Assembly (NCBI RefSeq): GCF_937876455.1
Contig: NZ_CALFIG010000312.1
Span: 1 to 12,647, forward strand
Reading direction: 5' to 3'
DNA: 12,647 bases
Origin: an uncultured Flavobacterium sp.
GTDB lineage: Bacteria > Bacteroidota > Bacteroidia > Flavobacteriales > Flavobacteriaceae
Positions within the stretch are counted from its first letter, which is position 1; each line of letters starts with the position of its first letter. This document shows, piece by piece, positions 7,935 to 12,647 of this stretch. A program made the position numbers and the translations under genes. The notes below the pieces were generated by a model. The model saw nothing but the letters and a program-made list of their open reading frames with translations. It was not told the origin of the DNA and did no database searches.

Positions 7935-8276
7935 ATGATACCATTTACAATTTTTTTAGCACTAATAGTAATTGTTTGTTTTTTATTAATCCTAGTGATT
8001 ATGGTTCAAAACCCTAAAAATGGCGGATTATCTTCATCTTTTGGAGGTGGAGGTCAATTAGGAGGCGTTCAAAAAACAACAGATTTCTTAGAAAAATCAA
8101 CTTGGGTTTTGGGAGGTGCTTTAATCGTATTGATTTTATTATCAAGCTTAAGTACATCAAGTGGAAATTCTGGTTCAAAATTAGTGGAAGATGCTGCTTC
8201 AAAACCAGCACCAGTGCCTACTACAGCGCCAGCTAATACACCCGCTTCAAAACCAGCAACAGATCCTGCTAAATAA
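7935..8276 (+). CDS. secG: Preprotein translocase subunit SecG
   Basis: SecG is the small accessory subunit of the SecYEG channel in the inner membrane. The 113-residue protein has two hydrophobic helices (about 3-25 and 55-74), joined by the signature loop QNPKNGGLSSSFGGGGQLGG (25-44). The loop then runs into VQKTTDFLEKSTW. After helix 2 there is a tail of about 35 residues rich in Ala, Pro, Ser and Thr. It contains two ASKPA units encoded by identical 15-base stretches (8196-8210 and 8244-8258), spaced by exactly 16 codons. Such a tail is low-complexity and probably variable in length. The gene is the last of the run that starts at 5356, and a hairpin terminator follows it. Confidence 0.95.
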   Translation: MIPFTIFLALIVIVCFLLILVIMVQNPKNGGLSSSFGGGGQLGGVQKTTDFLEKSTWVLGGALIVLILLSSLSTSSGNSGSKLVEDAASKPAPVPTTAPANTPASKPATDPAK

Positions 8277-8304
8277 AATACGGATTAGTATATGATATAA
8301 AAAT

Positions 8305-8330
8305 GCCAGCCTGTCAGTGCTGGCTTTTTT
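8305..8330 (+). terminator. Rho-independent terminator after secG
   Basis: GCCAGC (8305-8310) pairs with GCTGGC (8319-8324) around an 8-base loop and is followed by six T (8325-8330). It sits 28 bases after the secG stop and separates the envelope operon from groES. Confidence 0.85.
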
Positions 8331-8360
8331 GTTTTAAGTAAAAATGGCAGAAAATTATTT

Positions 8361-8376
8361 TGGCACAATTTCTGAA
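8361..8376 (+). promoter_or_regulatory. -24/-12-like (sigma-54-type) box upstream of groES
   Basis: TGGCACAATTTCTGAA matches the sigma-54 consensus TGGCACG-N4-TTGCW at the full TGGCAC half and keeps the exact GG-N10-G spacing. The -12 half reads CTGA instead of TTGC. Transcription would start near 8387, leaving a 30-base leader before groES. An overlapping alternative is a Bacteroidota promoter: TTG at 8329-8331 and TTATTTTG at 8355-8362, one mismatch from TAnnTTTG, spacing 23. I see no CIRCE element. Which reading is right cannot be settled from sequence. Confidence 0.4.
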
Positions 8377-8419
8377 AAAAGGAATTCGTAATTAATTATT
8401 AACTTAAAAATATAAAAAT

Positions 8420-8695
8420 ATGTCGTTAAACATTCAACCGCTTTCAGACAGAGTAGTTATTGCGCCACTAGCGGCAGAAACTACTACTGCATCTGGTATT
8501 ATTATTCCAGATACGGCTAAAGAAAAACCACAAAAAGGAACTGTAGTTGCAGTAGGTAACGGAAAAAAAGACCACACTATGACTGTTAAAGTTGGCGATA
8601 CTGTCCTGTATGGAAAGTATTCTGGTACCGAACTTAAGTTAGAAGGAAAAGATTATTTGATTATGCGTGAAGAAGAAATCTATGCAATTATTTAA
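8420..8695 (+). CDS. groES: Co-chaperonin GroES (Hsp10)
   Basis: GroES forms the seven-subunit lid of the GroEL folding chamber in the cytoplasm. The 91-residue protein is standard length. It begins with the core strand IQPLSDRVVI and has the mobile loop that binds GroEL at about 17-33 (AAETTTASGIIIPDTAKEKP). The rest is typical: KGTVVAVGNG, VGDTVLYGKYSGTELKLEGKDYLIMREEEIYAII. The start ATG follows an A/T-rich leader without a Shine-Dalgarno, normal for Bacteroidota. groEL starts 53 bases downstream on the same strand, the usual bicistronic arrangement. Confidence 0.98.
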   Translation: MSLNIQPLSDRVVIAPLAAETTTASGIIIPDTAKEKPQKGTVVAVGNGKKDHTMTVKVGDTVLYGKYSGTELKLEGKDYLIMREEEIYAII

Positions 8696-8748
8696 TCATA
8701 GACTAAACAATAACTTTTAAACGTTAAACATCTAAAAAAAAAACTAAA

Positions 8749-10374
8749 ATGGCAAAAGATATTAAATTCGATATAGAAGCACGTGACGGATTAAAACGTG
8801 GTGTAGATGCATTAGCTAATGCAGTAAAAGTAACTTTAGGACCAAAAGGAAGAAATGTAATAATTAGCAAATCTTTTGGAGGACCTACAGTTACGAAAGA
8901 TGGGGTTTCGGTTGCAAAAGAAATTGAGTTACAAGATCCATTAGAAAATATGGGCGCTCAAATGGTGAAAGAAGTAGCTTCTAAAACAAATGATTTGGCA
9001 GGTGATGGTACTACAACAGCAACAGTTTTAGCACAAGCTATCGTAAAAGAAGGATTAAAAAATGTTGCAGCAGGCGCTAATCCTATGGATTTAAAAAGAG
9101 GAATTGATAAAGCTGTAGAAGCAATTGTTGACCAATTAGGAAAACAGTCAGAAGCTGTAGGAGATTCTTCAGAAAAAATTAAACAAGTTGCATCTATTTC
9201 CGCAAACAATGATGATACTATTGGTGAATTAATTGCTACTGCTTTTACTAAAGTAGGTAAAGAAGGTGTAATTACCGTTGAAGAAGCAAAAGGGACAGAT
9301 ACGTATGTTGATGTTGTAGAAGGTATGCAATTTGATAGAGGTTATTTATCACCTTACTTTGTTACCAATGCTGATAAAATGATTGCAGAATTAGATAATC
9401 CATACGTATTACTTTACGATAAGAAAATATCTAATTTACAAGAATTACTTCCTGTACTTGAGCCAGTAGCACAATCAGGTCGCCCATTGTTAATTATTGC
9501 AGAAGATGTAGATGGTCAAGCATTAGCAACATTAGTAGTAAATAAACTTCGTGGAGGACTAAAAATTGCAGCAGTTAAAGCTCCTGGTTTTGGTGATAGA
9601 AGAAAAGCCATGCTAGAGGATATTGCTATATTAACTGGCGGAACTGTAATAGCTGAAGAAAGCGGATATGCATTAGAAAATGCGAGTTTAGATATGTTAG
9701 GAACAGCAGAAACGATTACTATTGATAAAGACAACACTACAATTGTTAATGGTAAAGGAGATGCGGAACATATTAAAGCACGAGTAAATCAGATTAAAGC
9801 ACAAATGGAAACTACAACTTCTGATTATGATAGAGAGAAGTTACAAGAGCGTTTGGCAAAATTAGCAGGAGGCGTTGCAGTATTATATGTTGGTGCTGCA
9901 TCTGAGGTAGAAATGAAAGAGAAAAAAGACAGAGTTGATGATGCATTACATGCTACTCGTGCTGCAGTAGAAGAAGGAATCGTAGCAGGTGGAGGTGTTG
10001 CTTTAGTTCGTGCAAAAGCTATTTTAGATAGCATTAAAGCTGAAAACATGGACGAGGCAACAGGAATTCAAATAGTCAATAGAGCAGTGGAAGCCCCATT
10101 AAGAACTATTGTTGAAAATGCAGGAGGAGAAGGTTCTGTGGTAATTGCTAAAGTTTCTGAAGGAAAAGGTGACTTTGGCTATAATGCAAAATCTGGTGAA
10201 TATGTAGATATGCTTAAAGTAGGTATTATTGATCCTAAAAAAGTAACTCGTGTAGCTTTAGAGAATGCAGCTTCAGTAGCAGGTATGATTTTAACTACTG
10301 AATGTGCTTTAATTGATATTAAAGAAGATTCCCCGGCTATGCCAATGGGAGGAGGAATGCCTGGAATGATGTAA
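8749..10374 (+). CDS. groEL: Chaperonin GroEL (Hsp60)
   Basis: GroEL is the double-ring ATP-driven chaperonin that encloses unfolded proteins. The 541 residues cover the full family length. The nucleotide-binding residues are present: LGPKGRN (30-36) and GDGTTTAT (85-92). The later equatorial segment contains VEMKEKKDRVDDALHATRAA and VEEGIVAGGG, with the catalytic aspartate expected in the DDALHA stretch. The apical segment RGYLSPYFVTN is standard. The C-terminal tail is a short Gly-Met sequence (MPMGGGMPGMM) inside the ring cavity. It is co-transcribed with groES and closed by a strong hairpin. I see no truncation, frameshift or odd residue. Confidence 0.99.
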   Translation: MAKDIKFDIEARDGLKRGVDALANAVKVTLGPKGRNVIISKSFGGPTVTKDGVSVAKEIELQDPLENMGAQMVKEVASKTNDLAGDGTTTATVLAQAIVKEGLKNVAAGANPMDLKRGIDKAVEAIVDQLGKQSEAVGDSSEKIKQVASISANNDDTIGELIATAFTKVGKEGVITVEEAKGTDTYVDVVEGMQFDRGYLSPYFVTNADKMIAELDNPYVLLYDKKISNLQELLPVLEPVAQSGRPLLIIAEDVDGQALATLVVNKLRGGLKIAAVKAPGFGDRRKAMLEDIAILTGGTVIAEESGYALENASLDMLGTAETITIDKDNTTIVNGKGDAEHIKARVNQIKAQMETTTSDYDREKLQERLAKLAGGVAVLYVGAASEVEMKEKKDRVDDALHATRAAVEEGIVAGGGVALVRAKAILDSIKAENMDEATGIQIVNRAVEAPLRTIVENAGGEGSVVIAKVSEGKGDFGYNAKSGEYVDMLKVGIIDPKKVTRVALENAASVAGMILTTECALIDIKEDSPAMPMGGGMPGMM

Positions 10375-10399
10375 TCAATAACTATTTGATTTATAATTA

Positions 10400-10426
10400 A
10401 AAATCCCCGATTTAATCGGGGATTTT
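10400..10426. terminator. Bidirectional terminator between groEL and the converging fragment
   Basis: A perfect 12-base inverted repeat (10400-10411 with 10415-10426) has the GC core TCCCCGAT/ATCGGGGA, a three-base loop, and A and T runs at the ends. It lies 25 bases after the groEL stop. The minus-strand fragment's stop codon is 5 bases beyond it, so it can serve both transcripts. Confidence 0.93.
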
Positions 10427-10430
10427 ACTT

Positions 10431-10784
10431 TTAAGGATTATATGTTAATTCAAAAACCATGGATTTATTGGATAAACTATTAAAAGTAGGTAATTGATAC
10501 CCGCCCGAAAGTATTAAATCTCTTGTTAAGTAATAAGCACCCCCAATTACAAGTTCTCCAAGGCTATGTTGACCAGAAATAAAATCAGATTGGAATACTA
10601 CTTTTTTATGAATGATACTTTTTTCGATACCGGAATGAATCCCTAATCCATTTTTTGAATAAAGTCTTTTTCCTTCTCCTACAAATGAATCAGTTGCGTA
10701 ATAAATTCCTGAGGTTATTTTTAGTCCTATAGCTTCATTTTTAAAAACACTATTTACATAATATTTTATTGATGAGATAATTAA
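10431..10784 (-). pseudogene. C-terminal fragment of an outer-membrane beta-barrel-like protein, 5' end missing
   Basis: On the minus strand this frame is open for 117 codons and ends in a TAA at 10431-10433. It has no usable ATG, GTG or TTG except an ATG ten codons before the end. The frame opens right after an in-frame stop at 10785-10787, so the gene's front part is absent. The protein shows alternating hydrophobic and polar strands with glycine turns: LKITSGIYYATDSFVGEGK, GLGIHSGIEKS, FQSDFISGQHSLGELVIGGAYYL, LILSGGYQLPTF, and the end SMVFELTYNP. That pattern suggests the last strands of an outer-membrane beta-barrel. I do not recognise a named family. Codon use matches the left piece. 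It converges on groEL across a shared terminator, so the gene was probably intact in its own genome. I infer the cut is the join with foreign DNA, not natural decay. Confidence 0.7.
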
Positions 10785-10819
10785 TCATGAACACTAGATT
10801 ATATTATTCATTAAAAACC
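10775..10819. other. Probable join between two unrelated DNA sources
   Basis: Left of here, codon use, promoters and gene families are flavobacterial. Right of here, they are Patescibacteria-like with Shine-Dalgarno use. The minus-strand beta-barrel frame is cut at 10784, and the first right-hand frame opens at 10798 after a TAG. I see no inverted repeats, target duplication, integrase or tRNA that would mark a mobile element. An assembly chimera is the simplest reading; the exact base cannot be fixed from sequence alone. Confidence 0.65.
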
Positions 10820-10825
10820 GAGAGG
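10820..10825 (+). promoter_or_regulatory. Shine-Dalgarno sequence before the DUF11-like gene
   Basis: GAGAGG lies five bases before the ATG at 10831. Genes in the left piece lack such a site, so it both supports this start and marks the change of DNA source. The frame is also open upstream to 10798, so chance occurrence inside a longer cut gene is possible. Confidence 0.5.
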
Positions 10826-10830
10826 TTATT

Positions 10831-11241
10831 ATGCCGTCATCACCAGCAGCAACACCAACGGTTAATTCAGATTTAAAATTTGAAGCCCGTGACACTGCCT
10901 CTGGTTCCACCCACCAAATTAATTGGGTACTTACCAATAATTTTCACCCGCTTAAAAATATTACACTGGTAGCTGATGTCTATGGCGATAGTACGGTTGA
11001 GATGCCAGCAACAGCACCAGCCGGAGAAGTTAATTATAGTGACAGCGCTAAAAGAATTACCTGGAATATTCCGTCTATGCCTGAAAGTGTTGATGTCTTG
11101 GCACTGCCTATGACAATTACTTTAAACAAAACAAATCCTACACAAGCATTACTTGTTTCCAAGGTTCATATCCAGGCTGAAGATACAGTAACTGGAGAGA
11201 AACTTGATTTTATGGGCGAAGAAGTGCCGCTGGGTCAATAA
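10831..11241 (+). CDS. DUF11-like beta-sandwich protein, Patescibacteria-type, possibly a fragment
   Basis: This 136-residue protein starts with a Pro/Ala/Ser/Thr-rich stretch (MPSSPAATPTV). One domain follows: HQINWVLTNNFHPLKNITLVAD, then SDSAKRITWNIPSMPESVDVLALPMTITL, and a final strand VHIQAEDTVTGEKL. This pattern (trp-val-x-thr-asn, then 'ITWNI', then a closing strand with 'DTVTGE') resembles the last DUF11-like repeat of long surface proteins in Candidate Phyla Radiation genomes. There is no signal peptide or membrane anchor. The Shine-Dalgarno at 10820 favours a short independent protein. The linker-like N-terminus and the nearby join favour the C-terminal end of a longer surface protein whose front was lost. 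Both readings stand. It converges on miaA with 51 bases between, where I see no clear terminator. Confidence 0.7.
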   Translation: MPSSPAATPTVNSDLKFEARDTASGSTHQINWVLTNNFHPLKNITLVADVYGDSTVEMPATAPAGEVNYSDSAKRITWNIPSMPESVDVLALPMTITLNKTNPTQALLVSKVHIQAEDTVTGEKLDFMGEEVPLGQ

Positions 11242-11292
11242 AATACTTCTAACCAAATACTCTTATTCCTGCGAGGTCAGCAATAGCAGTGA

Positions 11293-12252
11293 TTACATCA
11301 AAAACTTCTCGATAATTTCCTGAACTATTTTCAGATTCCCACTCTTCACCCACTGTATCCGTTTATCTCGTTTGAACCAGGTCATCTGACGTTTGGCATA
11401 TTTTTTAGTGTCGGTTTTTAGAGTTTCAATTGCTTTGGGTAAACTCATTTTACCTTGCTGGTAATATCCTATTTGCCTATACCCTATTCCACTCATACTC
11501 GGTAAATTCCAGCTGTAGCCGGCCTGGACTAACCCTTCTGTTTCGTGCAGTAAACCTTCTTGCATTTGCGCGTCTACTCTTTTTTCGATACGAGTATTTA
11601 ATTCTTCCTTTGATATGTCAATGCCAATCTGCAGAGCATTAAACAATGGCTGAGATTTTGTTTGCTGAGCAATAAAAGACCGACCACTAGTAATCGCTAC
11701 TTCAAGCGCTCGCAGTACTCGCCGTGAGTTTTTTAAATCTATTACAGCGGCGCTTTCTGGATCAATTTCTTGCAGTTGTCCTACTAATTCTGACAAGGAT
11801 TTTTTCTCCAGTTCGAGACGCAATTCTATATTAGGTTTAATTTTAGGAATATCTAAATTATCAACAATAGTCCATATATATAACCCAGTGCCTCCCACGA
11901 CAATTGGCAATTTGCCTCTTTTTAAAATATCCTGAATACAATTTGTGGCCATAGTTTTAAAATCTGCCAGACTGAAATCCTGGTCTGGATTTACGATGTC
12001 TATGAGGTGATGTGGGATACCATCAACAATATACACTGGACTGTCATTCTGAACAGAATTAAGAATCTCTATCTGGTTATTATTTTCTAATTGTGGCTTT
12101 GCCGTCCCAATATTCATCTGTTTATACACTTGCCGTGAATCAGCCGAAACAATTTCGCCGTTGAATTTTTTGGCCAACACCAAACCAAGATCTGTTTTAC
12201 CAGAAGCCGTAGGACCAAGGATGACAATTATTTTTGGCAGATTGTTTTTCAT
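11293..12252 (-). CDS. miaA: tRNA dimethylallyltransferase
   Basis: MiaA transfers the dimethylallyl group of DMAPP to N6 of A37 in tRNAs that read UNN codons, making i6A, the substrate of MiaB. The 319-residue protein is complete. It has P-loop GPTASGKT (13-20), SADSRQVYKQMNIGTAKP (36-53) with the DSRQ substrate motif, IPHHLID (79-85), GGTGLY (120-125), SRRVLRALE (176-184), SGIGYRQIGYYQ (254-265) and TKKYAKRQMTWFKRD (282-296). The VDGIPHHLID form and the MTWFKRDKRIQWV end are typical of Patescibacteria and differ from the Bacteroidota MiaA, as far as I recall. Residues 62-70 (EILNSVQND) come from a dispersed repeat within the variable stretch before YIVDG. No convincing promoter lies between it and the hairpin upstream, so it may depend on readthrough from the gene at 12325. 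Confidence 0.96.
   Translation of the reverse strand: MKNNLPKIIVILGPTASGKTDLGLVLAKKFNGEIVSADSRQVYKQMNIGTAKPQLENNNQIEILNSVQNDSPVYIVDGIPHHLIDIVNPDQDFSLADFKTMATNCIQDILKRGKLPIVVGGTGLYIWTIVDNLDIPKIKPNIELRLELEKKSLSELVGQLQEIDPESAAVIDLKNSRRVLRALEVAITSGRSFIAQQTKSQPLFNALQIGIDISKEELNTRIEKRVDAQMQEGLLHETEGLVQAGYSWNLPSMSGIGYRQIGYYQQGKMSLPKAIETLKTDTKKYAKRQMTWFKRDKRIQWVKSGNLKIVQEIIEKFLM
12042..12069 (-). repeat. Dispersed 'EILNSVQND' repeat inside miaA
   Basis: On the plus strand this begins TGTCATTCTGAAC and ends AAGAATCTC. That is the shape of a small dispersed repeat known from many bacterial drafts, usually TGTCATTCTGAAC, a few variable bases, then AGAATCTC. Inside are ATTCT and AGAAT arms. On the coding strand it is read in frame as EILNSVQND and does not disrupt MiaA. 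I recognise the repeat from memory; only one copy is in the window. Confidence 0.6.
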
Positions 12253-12269
12253 ATCTTAACAATTAACCG

Positions 12270-12324
12270 GTTTTCAAATAAAAAACATCCGCATGTTATT
12301 GATGGATGTTTTTTATTTGAAAAC
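12270..12324. terminator. 21-bp perfect hairpin terminator between the 77-residue gene and miaA
   Basis: The arms 12270-12290 and 12304-12324 are perfectly complementary over 21 bases, with a 13-base loop (12291-12303). The core is CATCC/GGATG flanked by A and T runs, so it resembles a rho-independent terminator read in either direction. Its outer end abuts the stop codon of the 77-residue gene (12325-12327). It would limit readthrough into miaA. Confidence 0.85.
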
Positions 12325-12558
12325 TTAATTTAAATCTCTTTCACTTTCAGTATTACCTTTATAACCATCTCTAGCAAATTTCAAAGCTTCTTCTGCATCA
12401 TCAGGACTTATTACATGCACACGTTGATCAACTACCTCAATAGCAAATTCTTTCGGCTCCGGCTTTTGTTTTGAAGAGTTTCCCTCATTTCTTTGAGAAG
12501 CATCTTCTCTTATTTGTCGAGCAAATTCTAAACCTTGACGACCTCTTAATTCTCCCAT
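12325..12558 (-). CDS. Unrecognised 77-residue protein
   Basis: I do not recognise this protein. It begins MGELRGRQGLEFARQIREDASQ, has a hydrophilic middle rich in Lys, Gln, Glu, Asn and Ser (25-37), then a short strand-like segment KEFAIEVVDQRVHVISPDD and a helix AEEALKFARDGYKG. It ends in a polar tail. Two predicted helices share the pattern FAR (LEFARQIRED and LKFARDGYKG). There is no signal peptide or membrane segment. It is real on other grounds: a near-consensus promoter lies 36 to 64 bases upstream, and a strong terminator follows the stop codon by zero bases. No clear Shine-Dalgarno precedes the ATG. Function is unknown; a small regulator or adaptor is possible but not shown. Confidence 0.7.
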   Translation of the reverse strand: MGELRGRQGLEFARQIREDASQRNEGNSSKQKPEPKEFAIEVVDQRVHVISPDDAEEALKFARDGYKGNTESERDLN

Positions 12559-12593
12559 ATATTGAGCTTAAATTTATAAAGCTTACAATATGT

Positions 12594-12622
12594 AGTATAC
12601 CATTTATTAGCATTTTTGTCAA
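12594..12622 (-). promoter_or_regulatory. Near-consensus sigma-70 promoter for the 77-residue gene
   Basis: On the minus strand this reads TTGACA (12617-12622), 17 bases, then TATACT (12594-12599). That is a perfect -35 and a -10 one base from TATAAT with optimal spacing. Transcription should start near 12587, leaving about 29 bases before the ATG. This form is not the TAnnTTTG type used in the left piece, which supports a different DNA source. Confidence 0.85.
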
Positions 12623-12647
12623 TGGTTTTTTGCTATATCTTGGCTAA

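Noticed and set aside
8331..8419. A CIRCE element controlling groES
   Set aside because: No TTAGCACTC-N9-GAGTGCTAA or close variant is present upstream of groES.
10775..10830. An insertion sequence, integron or phage boundary at the change of DNA type
   Set aside because: There is no transposase, integrase, tRNA, terminal inverted repeat or duplicated target visible on either side; housekeeping miaA is not typical cargo.
3828..12252. A tRNA A37 ms2i6A modification island, since both miaB and miaA are present
   Set aside because: The two genes are 6 kb apart, on opposite strands, and on either side of the probable join. MiaA is not of the Bacteroidota type. Their co-occurrence is most likely accidental.
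1..12647. CRISPR arrays, tRNA or rRNA genes, toxin-antitoxin or defence modules
   Set aside because: I looked on both strands and found no spaced repeats, cloverleaf-like sequence, rRNA motifs or defence-type domains in the open frames.

Overview
The window looks like two unrelated pieces of bacterial DNA joined near position 10,790. The left piece (about 1 to 10,785) is AT-rich and typical of the Bacteroidota, most probably a Flavobacterium-like member of the Flavobacteriaceae. It has promoters of the TTG / TAnnTTTG type, start codons without Shine-Dalgarno sequences, an LptE-like lipoprotein of the Bacteroidota form, a cysteine-free topoisomerase I and a GroEL with a short Gly-Met tail. The right piece (about 10,800 to 12,647) reads like Candidate Phyla Radiation (Patescibacteria) DNA. 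It carries a MiaA of the 'VDGIPHHLID' type, a DUF11-like beta-sandwich protein, a dispersed repeat encoding EILNSVQND, and a near-perfect sigma-70 promoter.

Layout, left piece. On the minus strand, topA (1170-3656) is followed 6 bases later by an arginase-fold protein (18-1163) that has lost three of its six metal ligands. A divergent promoter region (about 3660-3815) separates topA from miaB (3828-5279), which makes the methylthio modification at tRNA A37. After a 76-base gap with an imperfect dyad comes a tight four-gene run: a sigma-54 activator without a receiver domain (5356-6624), an LptE-like lipoprotein (6626-7129), an unnamed protein with one TPR-like helical pair (7134-7928), and secG (7935-8276). 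The gaps are 1 to 6 bases, so co-transcription is very likely, and the run concerns the cell envelope and protein export. A hairpin terminator (8305-8330) closes it. The chaperonin operon groES-groEL (8420-10374) follows, with a -24/-12-like box upstream and a strong terminator downstream. The piece ends in the C-terminal 117 codons of a minus-strand outer-membrane-type protein (10431-10784) with no start codon.

Layout, right piece. A 136-residue DUF11-like protein (10831-11241, plus strand, with a Shine-Dalgarno) converges on miaA (11293-12252, minus). Upstream of miaA is a 21-bp perfect hairpin terminator (12270-12324), then an unrecognised 77-residue protein (12325-12558, minus) driven by TTGACA-N17-TATACT.

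I see no CRISPR, phage, IS element, toxin-antitoxin or defence module. Most of the window is housekeeping. The points that most deserve checking are the probable chimeric join, the arginase-fold protein with glutamine-swapped metal ligands, and the repeat peptide carried inside MiaA. MiaA and MiaB are consecutive enzymes of one pathway, but their presence here together is probably an accident of the join.
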